This document shows positions 9,426-19,721 of a stretch of 61,670 nucleotides of DNA, piece by piece. Where the stretch lies: contig JANWUS010000068.1 in the NCBI GenBank assembly GCA_024958715.1, positions 1 to 61,670 of the forward strand. Direction: 5' to 3'. Every line of letters starts with the position of its first letter. The stretch's first letter is position 1. The translations under genes and the position numbers were made by a program. This DNA comes from Cyanobium sp. FGCU52. GTDB taxonomy: Bacteria > Cyanobacteriota > Cyanobacteriia > PCC-6307 > Cyanobiaceae. The notes below the pieces were generated by a model. The model was not told the origin of the DNA. It made no database searches and saw only the letters and a list, made by a program, of their open reading frames with translations.

Positions 9426-10055
9426 GTGAGCGGATCCATCGCCGATGCCATCAGCTTCTTCCGGCTCAGCTGTGGCCGCTGGCGGTCGCAACGCAGCAGC
9501 CACCACCTGCTGCATCGCCGCGCCGAGGCCGGCGGCTCCTTCATCGAGGTGGTGGAACTGGCGGCCGACGACCCGCTGCTGATCGCCGTGGCCGGCCTCC
9601 ACGGCCAGGATCCCGCAGGCCTGGTGGGTGGCTGCCGCGTCCGCTGGAGCGGCTCCATGGCCTGGGACAAGGCGGGCGAGGCCCACGAGGGCGAGAGTGT
9701 CTTCGGCCTGATCCCCACCGATGAGCGGGGGCGGGAGGGGCTGCTGCTGCGCGACCGCGGCTACGCCGAAACCGCCCCCGTGGCCGGCCGCTTCGCCATG
9801 GACGAGCGCGATGCCCTGCTGCTCACCACCGGCTACGAAACGATGAGCAGCCTGGAGCGCTTCAGCTTCGCCGGCCCCGACGTGCGCCTGCGCACCAGCA
9901 CCGTGGAGGGCCTCTCGAACACGGCCTCCTTCTGCATCGAGACCCGGATCCACCCCGAGGGCGAGGGCGCGGCCGCAGCCGCAGCCGCAACGGCTGCCGC
10001 AGCGACTGCCGGGGTGGCGGACGAGCGGCGGGTGGTGTCCCCCCTGGGCTGGTGA
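9426..10055 (+). CDS. CpcS/CpeS-family phycobiliprotein bilin lyase
   Basis: Chromophore lyase of the lipocalin-like CpcS/CpeS (DUF1001) group, which attaches bilins to cysteine 82-type sites of phycobiliproteins. Family signatures can be read along the protein: FFRLSCGRWRSQRSSHHL near the N-terminus, GSMAWDKAGEAHEG, GLLLRDRGYAETAPVAGRF, LTTGYETMSSLERFSFA and RTSTVEGLSNTASFC. I chose GTG 9426 (MSGSIADAISFF), giving 209 residues; ATG 9336 upstream would translate the tandem repeat. The last 30 residues are a low-complexity Ala-rich tail (GCCGCA-type codon runs at about 9970-10015) that is not part of the fold. cpcG follows 114 bp downstream. Exact subtype (CpcS, CpeS or CpcU) is not resolved. 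Confidence 0.88.
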   Translation: MSGSIADAISFFRLSCGRWRSQRSSHHLLHRRAEAGGSFIEVVELAADDPLLIAVAGLHGQDPAGLVGGCRVRWSGSMAWDKAGEAHEGESVFGLIPTDERGREGLLLRDRGYAETAPVAGRFAMDERDALLLTTGYETMSSLERFSFAGPDVRLRTSTVEGLSNTASFCIETRIHPEGEGAAAAAAATAAAATAGVADERRVVSPLGW

Positions 10056-10059
10056 GGCA

Positions 10060-10073
10060 AGCCGGGCCCGGCT
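10060..10073. terminator. GC-rich palindrome after the bilin lyase gene
   Basis: AGCCGGGCCCGGCT is a perfect 14-bp palindrome 4 bp past the lyase stop. It could form a short stem or act as a protein site. There is no T-run, so a terminator role is only tentative. Confidence 0.3.
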
Positions 10074-10169
10074 GTCGCCAACGTTACGGTCTGTAAGCCC
10101 TGGCCCGGGCCGTGGAAGCCCGCCCCTGCCTCACTTCTACGATCGCCACCGACGGATGCCGGACCCCGC

Positions 10170-10931
10170 GTGGCTCTTCCCCTCCTCAAGTACGCCCCCA
10201 CCTCCCAGAACTCCCGGGTGACCCCCTTCCGGGTGGGGTCCGATGAGGATCCCCGGGCCTCTTCCATGGACAAGGCCATGGATCGCGAAGACCAGAACTT
10301 CGTGATCGAGTCGGCCTACCGCCAGATCTTCTTCCACGCCTTCAAGGTCGACCGCGACCGCACTCTCGAGAGCCAGCTGCGCGACGGCCAGATCACCGTG
10401 CGTGACTTCATCCGCTCGCTCTGCCTGTCGGACACCTTCACCCGCAGCTTCTACAACCTCAACAGCAACTACAAGGTGGCCCGCCACCTCGTGGAGAAGC
10501 TGCTGGGCCGCCCCACCCACGGCAAGTCCGAGGAGATCGCCTGGTCGGCCGTGATCATGACCAAGGGCATCAAGGGCGCCGTCGACGCCATCCTCGACAG
10601 CCAGGAATACCTCGACAACTTCGGCTACGACACCGTGCCCTATCACCGCAACCGGGTGGTGGGCTCCCGTGAGGTGGGTGAAACCCCCTTCAACATCACC
10701 TCTCCCCGCTACGACGCCTACTACCGCGGCATCCTGGGCTTCCCCCAGATCGTCTACACCGGCACCGCCAAGGCCTTCCCCCAGCGCGCCGTTCAGCGTC
10801 GCGGCGGCTTCCCCGAGGACTATCTCCCCTGGGTGCGCACCCTGCCGGCGATGCGCAGCAGCGGCGCCGCGCCCAGCAACATCGGCGGCGATTTCCTCTC
10901 CAAGGTTCCCTACCGCAGCATCGGTCGCTGA
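10170..10931 (+). CDS. cpcG: CpcG, phycobilisome rod-core linker
   Basis: Linker that joins phycocyanin rods to the allophycocyanin core on the thylakoid surface. The N-terminus MALPLLKYAPTSQNSRV and the PBS-linker domain (about residues 35-190, with QIFFHAFKVDRD, LCLSDTFTRSFYNLNSNYK and DAILDSQEYLDNFGYDTVP) are classical for CpcG. A basic C-terminus (EDYLPWVRTLPAM... VPYRSIGR) follows. The start is GTG 10170. It stands alone here, away from cpcBA, next to the bilin lyase gene. Full length at 253 residues. Confidence 0.96.
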   Translation: MALPLLKYAPTSQNSRVTPFRVGSDEDPRASSMDKAMDREDQNFVIESAYRQIFFHAFKVDRDRTLESQLRDGQITVRDFIRSLCLSDTFTRSFYNLNSNYKVARHLVEKLLGRPTHGKSEEIAWSAVIMTKGIKGAVDAILDSQEYLDNFGYDTVPYHRNRVVGSREVGETPFNITSPRYDAYYRGILGFPQIVYTGTAKAFPQRAVQRRGGFPEDYLPWVRTLPAMRSSGAAPSNIGGDFLSKVPYRSIGR

Positions 10932-10961
10932 ACCCCTGAACCGGTCCGGGTTCTCTTCGTT

Positions 10962-10991
10962 CCGCCCCTGTCGATCCGTCGGCAGGGGCGG
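10962..10991 (+). terminator. Hairpin downstream of cpcG
   Basis: CCGCCCCTG and CAGGGGCGG form a perfect 9-bp stem with a 12-nt loop, beginning 31 bp after the cpcG stop. No T-run follows, so it may be a weak terminator or an mRNA 3' stabilising structure. Confidence 0.5.
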
Positions 10992-11059
10992 TCCGTGCTT
11001 GCTGACATGCTCGGGTCCCCCAGCGCAGGTGGTGGGAGAGTCGAACAGACTGATCCCGA

Positions 11060-12154
11060 ATGAAACCTGAAGCTGTGAGCCAGAAAACCCTCACCTCCTT
11101 GGCCATGATGACGCTCCGCCAGCTGCGTCAGATCGCCAGCGACCTGGGGGTCAGCCTCTACAGCCGCAAGTCGAAGGAGGAGCTGGTCGAGGAGATCAGC
11201 ACCCGACAGGTGGAAACAGGCCTGAGCCTGGAGGCGATCGAGGCCGAGATGGCCCCCGCCCCCAGGCCCGCCGCCGAAACCCGCGTCGTCTTCCTCCCCC
11301 GCGACCCCCAGTGGGCCTACGTCTTCTGGGAGATCTCCGACCCTGACCGCGACCAGGCCCTCGCCGCCGGTGCCGATCGCCTCTGCCTCCGCGTCGCCGA
11401 CGTCACCGGCCTCGCCGGCGGCTCCGCCCATCCCCACACCCTCCAGGAGGTCGTGGTCGACGCCCACGCCACCGAGTGGTACCTCCCCGTTCCCCTCTCC
11501 GACCGCGACTACCGCGTCGAGCTCGGCTACCGCAAGGGCGGCCCCGCCGGCGGCTGGATCTCCCTCGCCTTCTCCTCCGTCGCCCGCGTCCCGGCGCTCC
11601 ATCCCTCCGAGCAGATCCTCGATCAGTTCATCCCCTTCTCCCTCGACGCCACTCCCTCCTCCACCCTCCCCGCTCCCGCCGAGCCCGCCGACGCCGGTCT
11701 GCACGAGCGCCTCTATCAAACCGCCACCGCCCGCTGGCGCCGCCTCGGCCGCGGCTCGGAGGCCTTCCACGAGTTCGAGTACGAAGACTCCGCCGCCGGT
11801 GCCTCCGCCCTCTCCGCCTCCGGCGCCGGCCTCTGGGCCTCCGGTCGCACCGAATCCGGCGCCGGCCTGGCCGCACGCCAGCGCTCCTTCTGGCTCGTCG
11901 CCGACGCCGAGCTGATCGTCTACGGCGCCACCGATCCCGCAGCCCGTCTCACCATCGGCGGCGAGGACGTGCCCCTCTCCCCCGACGGCACCTTCCGCAT
12001 CCAGGTGCCCTTCCGCGACGGCCAGCAGCTCTATCCCATCGAGGCCATCGCCGCCGACGGCGAGCAGAAGCGCTCCATCACCCTCGAGTTCCGGCGCTCC
12101 ACCCCGGAAGACCACAGCAATCCCGCCCACCAGGCGGTCACCGAGTGGTTCTGA
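11060..12154 (+). CDS. DUF4912 protein with N-terminal SAP/Rho-N-like domain
   Basis: The 364-residue product starts with a helix-extended-loop-helix of the SAP/Rho-N type (TLRQLRQIASDLGVSLYSRKSKEELVEEI, about residues 17-45), followed by a DUF4912 beta-rich domain with RDPQWAYVFWEISD (about 80-93). A proline/alanine linker leads to a second beta-rich module near the C-terminus (WLVADAELIVYGATDPAARL). The SAP-like part suggests nucleic-acid binding; the role of DUF4912 is unknown. Codon use is strongly C-ending. ATG 11060 is used; GTG 11075 is an alternative. The stop overlaps the next start (ATGA-type). Confidence 0.85.
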   Translation: MKPEAVSQKTLTSLAMMTLRQLRQIASDLGVSLYSRKSKEELVEEISTRQVETGLSLEAIEAEMAPAPRPAAETRVVFLPRDPQWAYVFWEISDPDRDQALAAGADRLCLRVADVTGLAGGSAHPHTLQEVVVDAHATEWYLPVPLSDRDYRVELGYRKGGPAGGWISLAFSSVARVPALHPSEQILDQFIPFSLDATPSSTLPAPAEPADAGLHERLYQTATARWRRLGRGSEAFHEFEYEDSAAGASALSASGAGLWASGRTESGAGLAARQRSFWLVADAELIVYGATDPAARLTIGGEDVPLSPDGTFRIQVPFRDGQQLYPIEAIAADGEQKRSITLEFRRSTPEDHSNPAHQAVTEWF

Positions 12155-12372
12155 TGGATCCGGTGGAATCCCCCTCCCGTCCGCGGACCGGGGGTGCCCT
12201 GCGGCTGGTGGTGGCCGCCACTCCCCTGGCCGGCTCGCTGCTGTTTCCGCTCCTGGTGCCTCTGCTGATGGTGCGGGTCGGCATCGGCGCCGGCGTGCTG
12301 GCGGCGGTGGTGATCGGCAGCCTCTGGTTCGCGGCGATGCTGCGCACCTCCGAGATGCCCGGTCACCACTGA
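12154..12372 (+). CDS. Small membrane protein coupled to the DUF4912 gene
   Basis: The ATG overlaps the upstream TGA by one base, so translation is probably coupled. The 72 residues begin with a short basic stretch, then two hydrophobic helices (about 18-40 and 42-62: LVVAATPLAGSLLFPLLVPLL and IGAGVLAAVVIGSLWFAAML). No motif suggests a function. It is probably a small inner- or thylakoid-membrane partner of the DUF4912 protein, which is inference from gene order only. Confidence 0.75.
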   Translation: MDPVESPSRPRTGGALRLVVAATPLAGSLLFPLLVPLLMVRVGIGAGVLAAVVIGSLWFAAMLRTSEMPGHH

Positions 12373-12452
12373 CCGTCACACCTGAATTCGGCGGGGCCCA
12401 GGCCGGCTCCGGTCGGCCCGCGGGAACGCTGAGTGCGCCCCGCCCTCCCTCC

Positions 12453-13862
12453 GTGCGGCTCCCTCCGTGGCTGGCCGGTGGCCTCGCCGGTGCCCTGTCG
12501 CTGGGGCTCACGGCCTGCCAGCCCGCCCCCGCCCGGCTGGAGGGCGCCCCGGCGGCCAGCCCGCCCCTGCCGGCGGGCATCCAGGTGGCCTTCAACCACC
12601 GCGGCGACAGCCGCTACCGCAGTCCCCTCAGCGGCCGCTGGCGCCAGGGCGACGATCTCGAGGCCCTGATCCTCGAGGCGATCCGCGGCGCCCGCCGGGA
12701 GATCCTGGTGGCGGTGCAGGAGCTCTCGCTGCCGCGGGTGGCTGAGGCCCTGGCGGAGCGGCACCGCCACGGCCTGCGGGTGCAGGTGGTGCTGGAGAAC
12801 ACCTACAGCACGCCCTGGAGCGAGCAGCATCCGATCGATCTCAGTCCCCATCAGCGCCAGCGCGTCGCCCAGCTGCGGGCCCTGGGGCACGGCGACGCGG
12901 TGGCGATCCTGCGCCGGGCCGGCGTGCCCCTGCTCGATGACACCGCCGACGGCAGCGCCGGCAGCGGCCTGATGCACCACAAGTTCCTGGTGGCCGATCG
13001 CAGCGTGGTGGTGACCGGATCGGCGAACTTCAGCCCCTCCTGCATCCACGGCGATGGCGACGATCCCCGCACCCGCGGCAACGTGAACCATCTGATGAGG
13101 CTGGAGAGCGCGGCCCTGGCCGCGGTCTTCGCCGAGGAGCACGCGCGGATGTGGGGCGATGGCCCCGGCGGGCGGCCCGACAGCCGCTTCGGGCTGGCCA
13201 AGCAGGGCGGTCCCGCCCGGCGGGTGCGGGTGGGCAGCACCCCGGTGGAGGTGCTGTTCGCACCCCATCGCCGCCGCGATCCCCATCACGGGCTGCGCTG
13301 GCTGCAGCAGCGGCTGGCGCTGGCGCGTCGCCAACTCGACCTGGCCCTGTTCGTGCTCTCCTCCCAGGATCTGGCCAATGCCCTGGCGGTGCTGCACCAG
13401 CGGAGCGTGAAGATCCGGCTGCTGGCCGATCCGGGCTTCGCCAACCGCTCGTTCTCTGAGGTGCTCGACCTGCTCGGCACCAGCCTCCCCGACCACACCT
13501 GCCGCCTGGAGCAGGGCAACCGGCCCTGGCGCCAGGCGCACGAAGGGGTGGGCACCCCCCGCCTCGCCGGCGGCGACAAGCTGCACCACAAGCTGGCCGT
13601 GATCGATGGGCGCTGGGTGATCGGCGGCTCGTTCAACTGGAGCCCCTCCGCCGCCCACACCAACGACGAAACCCTGCTGCTGTTCGATTCCCCCCTGCTG
13701 GCGCGCCACTTCCAGGCGGAGATCGACCGCCTCTGGCGCGGCGCCGAGCTGGGGGTCACGCCGCGGCTGCAGCGGAAGCTCGAGCGCCAGCGGCTGCGCT
13801 GCGGCAGCGGCAGCCTGCGCACCGGGCGGGCGAAACCTGGGCAGACGGCATCTACGATCTGA
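12453..13862 (+). CDS. Phospholipase D-like lipoprotein
   Basis: Phosphodiesterase of the PLD superfamily with two H-x-K-x4-D motifs: His175/Lys177/Asp182 in MHHKFLVAD followed by GSANFS, and His378/Lys380/Asp385 in LHHKLAVID followed by GSFNWS. Both copies are intact, so the enzyme is probably active on phospholipids or nucleic acids. A signal peptide with lipobox LTAC (Cys22) predicts a lipid-anchored periplasmic protein. The 469-residue length is usual for such secreted PLD proteins. It starts at GTG 12453. The basic C-terminal tail is unusual but has no recognised motif. Confidence 0.9.
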   Translation: MRLPPWLAGGLAGALSLGLTACQPAPARLEGAPAASPPLPAGIQVAFNHRGDSRYRSPLSGRWRQGDDLEALILEAIRGARREILVAVQELSLPRVAEALAERHRHGLRVQVVLENTYSTPWSEQHPIDLSPHQRQRVAQLRALGHGDAVAILRRAGVPLLDDTADGSAGSGLMHHKFLVADRSVVVTGSANFSPSCIHGDGDDPRTRGNVNHLMRLESAALAAVFAEEHARMWGDGPGGRPDSRFGLAKQGGPARRVRVGSTPVEVLFAPHRRRDPHHGLRWLQQRLALARRQLDLALFVLSSQDLANALAVLHQRSVKIRLLADPGFANRSFSEVLDLLGTSLPDHTCRLEQGNRPWRQAHEGVGTPRLAGGDKLHHKLAVIDGRWVIGGSFNWSPSAAHTNDETLLLFDSPLLARHFQAEIDRLWRGAELGVTPRLQRKLERQRLRCGSGSLRTGRAKPGQTASTI

Positions 13863-13886
13863 AAGGTTTCTGTTTCCCGCGAACCG

Positions 13887-14132
13887 ATGGATCCGGTGCC
13901 CAATTCCCGTATCCACTCGCCGCGGCTGGACGCCATCAACCTGATGCTGCGCGACCTGCACACGCGTCACGACGAGATCCGCCACCGCGCCGCCTTCCGC
14001 GGCTGCACCAGCGAACTGCTCACCCTCCAGCAGGAGCTGGTGGATTACCTGCTCACCAAGAAGCACGACCTGCTGGGTGTGCAGGCCCCTGCCGAAAGCG
14101 ACGCCAATCGCAACTACAACTCCTTCACCTGA
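13887..14132 (+). CDS. Small conserved-looking helical protein
   Basis: 81 residues with no membrane segment. The sequence is rich in charged helices (INLMLRDLHTRHDEIRHRAAF, TLQQELVDYLLTKKHDLLG), suggesting a short helical hairpin or coiled coil. It begins 24 bp after the PLD gene and precedes the FAD monooxygenase by 16 bp. I do not recognise the family. Confidence 0.7.
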   Translation: MDPVPNSRIHSPRLDAINLMLRDLHTRHDEIRHRAAFRGCTSELLTLQQELVDYLLTKKHDLLGVQAPAESDANRNYNSFT

Positions 14133-14148
14133 GCGCGAAGGGCTCCCG

Positions 14149-15372
14149 TTGGCACGGGTTCTGATCGTGGGGGCGGGGCCGGCGGGAGCCGGCCTGGCTC
14201 TCGCCCTCGCCCGCCGCGGCCAGGGGCAGGTGGAGCTGGTGGAAGCCAGCCCCGAGGCCCTCGGCCGCTTCCGGGGGGAAGGTCTGATGCCCAGCGGGCT
14301 GGAGGCCCTGGCGCGCCTGGAGGCCTGGCCGCTGCCGGCCGCGGTGCCCCACCGCCGCCTCTCCGGCTGGAGCTTCCAGCTGGAGGGCCGCCCGCTGTTC
14401 CAGGTCGATGAACCCTTCGGCGCGGGCCCCGCCTGCCATCTGATCGACCAGCCCTCCCTGCTGCAGCACCTGCTCAGCAAGGCGGAGGGCGCCGGCTGCC
14501 GCCTGCACCTGGGCCAGGCGGTGGTGGGCCTGGTGCGGGAACGGGACAGGGTGAGCGGCGTGGAGCTCGCCGATGGCCGCAGGCTGGAGGCCGATCTCGT
14601 GGTGGCCTGCGACGGCCGCAGCTCGACGCTGCGCCGCCTGGCCGGCCTTCCCCTGGAGGAGGAGGCGGAGCCGCTGAGGGTGCTCTGGTTCCGCCTGTCG
14701 GGGCCCGCGGCCGAGGCGATCGCCGCAAACCTGGCGGGCCGCTTCGTCACCGTGATCGGGAGCGGCGACAGCTGGGCCCTGTTCGCCTCGACCCGGGGCG
14801 GCCTGCAGCTGGGCTGGCTGGAGGGTGGCGCCGGCGTCGCCCCCGTCCCACCAACCACTCCCGCGGCCTGGCGGGAACGCTGGGCCGCGGTGGCGCCACC
14901 CGTCCTGGGGTCCCGGCTGCGGCAGCTGGCGGACGGAGACGTGGAGGGACCGCTGCGGCTCACGGTGAAGGTGGGCCTGGCCCCGTGCTGGCACGCGCCC
15001 GGGTTGCTGCTGCTGGGGGATGCGGCCCATCCGCTGAGCCCGCTGCGGGCTCAGGGTCTGAACATGGCCCTGCGCGATGCCGTGGTGGCCGGTGAGTACC
15101 TAGGCCCGGCCCTGGCGACGGCCGACGCCAGCGCCAACGCCACCGCGGCCGCCCTCGACGCGGCGGCGGCGGCGGTGACCGCCGCCCGTCTCCCCGAGCT
15201 CCGGGCCGTGCAGGCCGACCAGCGGCGGGAGGCGCAGCGGGCCGAGCTGCTGCGGAGCCAGGGCTGGCTGCGCGCCCTGCTGAGGGCCTTGGCCCCCTGG
15301 GCAGGGCCGGTGATCGCCCGGCGCTGGGTACGGGAACAGGACCGGCTGCGCCACGGGTTGCCCCTGGCCTGA
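14149..15372 (+). CDS. FAD-dependent monooxygenase (UbiH/PHBH-like)
   Basis: Class A flavoprotein hydroxylase fold. The N-terminal dinucleotide motif is [21 protein letters not shown]. The middle carries the FAD/NADPH-contact segment DLVVACDGRSSTLRR and the C-terminal third carries LLLLGDAAHPLSPLRAQGLN, the FAD ribityl motif. I chose the TTG at 14149, which places the nucleotide-binding strand at the N-terminus; the open frame extends upstream but overlaps the previous gene. 407 residues. The substrate is not evident; related cyanobacterial proteins hydroxylate quinones or isoprenoids. An Ala-rich stretch occurs near 335-350. Confidence 0.85.
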   Translation: MARVLIVGAGPAGAGLALALARRGQGQVELVEASPEALGRFRGEGLMPSGLEALARLEAWPLPAAVPHRRLSGWSFQLEGRPLFQVDEPFGAGPACHLIDQPSLLQHLLSKAEGAGCRLHLGQAVVGLVRERDRVSGVELADGRRLEADLVVACDGRSSTLRRLAGLPLEEEAEPLRVLWFRLSGPAAEAIAANLAGRFVTVIGSGDSWALFASTRGGLQLGWLEGGAGVAPVPPTTPAAWRERWAAVAPPVLGSRLRQLADGDVEGPLRLTVKVGLAPCWHAPGLLLLGDAAHPLSPLRAQGLNMALRDAVVAGEYLGPALATADASANATAAALDAAAAAVTAARLPELRAVQADQRREAQRAELLRSQGWLRALLRALAPWAGPVIARRWVREQDRLRHGLPLA

Positions 15373-15405
15373 CCCGGCAGGATGGATCCAACCCCTTAGG
15401 CCTCC

Positions 15406-15849
15406 ATGGCACGGTTCGCCGCCTTCCCCCTCCAGCGCCTGGCCCATCTCGGGATCGGCCTGCTCTGCCTGGCTCCCGCCGCTCCCCTGTGGGCCGGGCC
15501 CGACCTCGACGCCTATCCGCCGGCGGGAACCTTCCGCAAGCTGCAGCTGACCACCCTGGCCTGCGGGCGCGACAACACCGCCGAAGCCTGCAATCAGGCC
15601 CGGAGCCAGGCCGACCCCCTGCTCGACCACCGCCGGCTTTCGGGGAGCTGCAAGGACGCGCTCTGGCAGATCCGCCAGCTGGCGGTGGCCGCACCTGCCA
15701 ACAGCCTCGAGCGCCGCGATCCGATCGACAAGGCCGCCCGGGAGGTGACCGTGCTGTGCCGCCCCCCCGCGGCACCCGTCAAGGACACCAAGCAGGCGGC
15801 CCCGGCTGGTGGTGGCGGCGGCAGCTTCTCGTTCGGGGGAGGCAGGTAG
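15406..15849 (+). CDS. Small secreted protein, Cys-containing, Gly-rich end
   Basis: 147 residues with a clear signal peptide (hydrophobic LAHLGIGLLCLAPAAPLWA, cleavage near residue 30). The mature part has four cysteines (in LACGRD, EACNQ, GSCKD and VLCRP), suggesting two periplasmic disulfides. The C-terminus is a Gly-rich tail (GGGGGSFSFGGGR). Family not recognised. It converges with another small secreted protein gene 10 bp away. Confidence 0.75.
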   Translation: MARFAAFPLQRLAHLGIGLLCLAPAAPLWAGPDLDAYPPAGTFRKLQLTTLACGRDNTAEACNQARSQADPLLDHRRLSGSCKDALWQIRQLAVAAPANSLERRDPIDKAAREVTVLCRPPAAPVKDTKQAAPAGGGGGSFSFGGGR

Positions 15850-15859
15850 CCCCTGCCCC

Positions 15860-16210
15860 TCAGGGCGTGGGTGCCTGGGCAGCGGTGGGCTCGGTGAGCT
15901 CGAGGATCCGGCGCGAGGCGCCCTCCATCACATCCGGTGTGATCGGCGTGGTGGCCGCCACCTTGTCGGCCAGCCGGCAGAGCTCGCTGCGCTCGCCATT
16001 GGCGGCGCAGCTGTCGGAGAGCTTGATCATCGACCGGTTGAGGCGACCGCGCAGACAGGATTCCGCCGCCACCTTGTCGAGCACCATGCGGGCCGTGGTG
16101 CGACTGTTGGCCACCGCCTCGGGATAGGGGATCGGGGTGGCGGCACGGGCTGCGGGGGCGATCAGCAGGCCGGCGGCCAGCCAGGCCAGCCCGAGGGGGC
16201 GCAGGGTCAT
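15860..16210 (-). CDS. Small secreted protein
   Basis: I chose ATG 16210 (MTLRPLGLAWLAAGLLIAP), which gives 116 residues with a compact signal peptide ending near AARAA; ATG 16234 adds eight residues. The mature part is helical with three cysteines (ESCLRG, DSCAAN, ELCRLAD). No catalytic motif is visible. It could be a periplasmic helper or structural protein. Unrecognised. Its size, export and cysteine content resemble the convergent neighbour, but the sequences do not align convincingly. Confidence 0.72.
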   Translation of the reverse strand: MTLRPLGLAWLAAGLLIAPAARAATPIPYPEAVANSRTTARMVLDKVAAESCLRGRLNRSMIKLSDSCAANGERSELCRLADKVAATTPITPDVMEGASRRILELTEPTAAQAPTP

Positions 16211-16275
16211 CGGTACGGGTCGGGCGACGCCCAACGCTACCCAAGGAGTCGGCGGTCAAGGAGTGCCGTCCCTGA

Positions 16276-17979
<1,704 letters not shown>

Positions 17980-17993
17980 TCCGCAGCGCTGCG

Positions 17994-19721
17994 GTGGGTG
18001 CCAAGGCGAACGGGAGCGGATCCACCGGCTGGCTGCCTGGGCTGCGTCGCCTCCGCGGCTACCAGCCGTCCTGGTGGCGGGGGGATGGGCTGGCGGGCCT
18101 CACGGTGGCGGCCTACCTGGTGCCCCAGTGCCTGGCCTATGGCGAACTGGCCGGGGTGCCGCCGATCCACGGGCTGTGGGCGATCCTGCCCTCGCTTCTG
18201 CTCTATGCCCTGATCGGCTCCTCCCCGCAGCTGTCGGTGGGGCCGGAATCCACCACCGCCGTGATGACGGCGGCCACCATCGCGCCCCTGGCGGCGGGGA
18301 ATGGGCTGGCCGCCACCGAACTCAGCAGCCTGCTGGCCCTGCTGGTGGGGGTGGTGTGCTTCGTCGGCGCCTGGGCCCGACTCGGCTTCCTTGCCGATCT
18401 GCTGTCCAAGCCGATCCTGGTGGGCTACATGACCGGGGTGGCCCTGATCATGATCACCGGCCAGATCGGCAAGATCAGCGGCATGACGCTGGTGAGTGAA
18501 TCGCTGCCGGGCCAGGTGCTGGAACTGCTGCAGCACCCCGGATCGATCCACGCCCCCACCCTGCTGCTGGCGATCGGGGTGCTCGTGTTTCTGCTGCTGG
18601 TGCAGCGGCGCCATCCACAGGCCCCCGGCCCGCTGCTGGCGGTGCTGCTGGCGGTAGCCCTGGTGAGCCTGGGAAAGCTGGATCAACGCGGTGTCGCCGT
18701 GATCGGCGCGATCCCCGCCGGCCTGCCCCACCTCGCCCTGCCCACCGGCGCCTCCGCCGAGACGCTCAAGTACCTGCTCTCCGCCGCCGTGGGCATCGCC
18801 CTGGTGGGCTATTCCGACAACGTGCTCACGGCCCGCTCCTTCGCCGACCGGGGGGGCTACCGCATCGATGCCAACCAGGAACTGCTGGCGCTGGGAGCCG
18901 TGAACCTGGGCAACGGGCTGATGCAGGGCTTCCCGGTGAGCAGCAGCGGCAGCCGCACGGCGATCGGCGATTCCCTGGGCAGCCGCTCCCAGCTGTTCTC
19001 CCTGGTGGCCTTCGTGGTCGTGCTGGCGGTGCTGCTGTTCCTGCGGCCGCTGCTGGCCCTGTTTCCCATGGCCGCCCTCGGCGCCATCGTGATCTACGCC
19101 GCCCTGCGCCTGATCGACATCGGCGAGTTCCGGCGGATGCGTCGCTTCAAGCCGAGCGAATTCCGGCTGGCGCTGATCACCACGGCAGGGGTGCTGTTCA
19201 CCGACATCCTCACGGGCGTGGGGCTGGCGGTGGCGTTGTCGGTGATCGATCTGTTCGCGCGCCTGATGCGGCCCAACGATGCGGTGATGGGCGAGGTTCC
19301 CAACCTCGCCGGCCTGCATGACGTGCGCGACTGGGACGGAGCCACCACGATTCCCGGGCTGCTGATCTATCGCTACGACGCACCGCTGTGCTTCGCCAAT
19401 GCCGAGAACTTCCGCAGCCGGGCGCTGGCGGCGATCGAGGCCGAGGCCACACCGGTGCGGTGGTTCGTGCTCAATGCCGAGGCGATCGTGGAGATCGACA
19501 TCACCGCCGCCGATGTGGTGCTGGAACTCCAGCAGGGCCTGGCGGCCCGGGGCATCGTCTTCGGGATGGCCCGGGTGAAGCAGGATCTCTACCAGCAGCT
19601 GATCCGCGCCGGGCTGGTGGAGCGGATCGGAGCCGAGCGGTTCTTCCCCACCCTGCCCACGGCGGTGGCCGCCTTCACCGCCCGCACCGACGCAGGGACT
19701 CCACCAACGCCGGCGCCGTGA
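17994..19721 (+). CDS. SulP-family anion transporter with STAS domain
   Basis: SLC26/SulP-type transporter: about 12 hydrophobic segments in residues 25-430, including GLTVAAYLVPQCLAYGELAG and GSSPQLSVGPESTTAVM, then a cytoplasmic STAS domain (about 450-560). Substrates of this family include sulfate and, for cyanobacterial BicA, bicarbonate. The sequence alone does not decide which; the STAS and membrane core are complete. 575 residues, GTG start 15 bp after pgm. The stop overlaps the porin start. Confidence 0.92.
   Translation: MGAKANGSGSTGWLPGLRRLRGYQPSWWRGDGLAGLTVAAYLVPQCLAYGELAGVPPIHGLWAILPSLLLYALIGSSPQLSVGPESTTAVMTAATIAPLAAGNGLAATELSSLLALLVGVVCFVGAWARLGFLADLLSKPILVGYMTGVALIMITGQIGKISGMTLVSESLPGQVLELLQHPGSIHAPTLLLAIGVLVFLLLVQRRHPQAPGPLLAVLLAVALVSLGKLDQRGVAVIGAIPAGLPHLALPTGASAETLKYLLSAAVGIALVGYSDNVLTARSFADRGGYRIDANQELLALGAVNLGNGLMQGFPVSSSGSRTAIGDSLGSRSQLFSLVAFVVVLAVLLFLRPLLALFPMAALGAIVIYAALRLIDIGEFRRMRRFKPSEFRLALITTAGVLFTDILTGVGLAVALSVIDLFARLMRPNDAVMGEVPNLAGLHDVRDWDGATTIPGLLIYRYDAPLCFANAENFRSRALAAIEAEATPVRWFVLNAEAIVEIDITAADVVLELQQGLAARGIVFGMARVKQDLYQQLIRAGLVERIGAERFFPTLPTAVAAFTARTDAGTPPTPAP

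Noticed and set aside
10060-10160. Possible tRNA or small RNA before cpcG
   Set aside because: No cloverleaf, T-loop sequence or terminator can be drawn; only a 14-bp palindrome is present.
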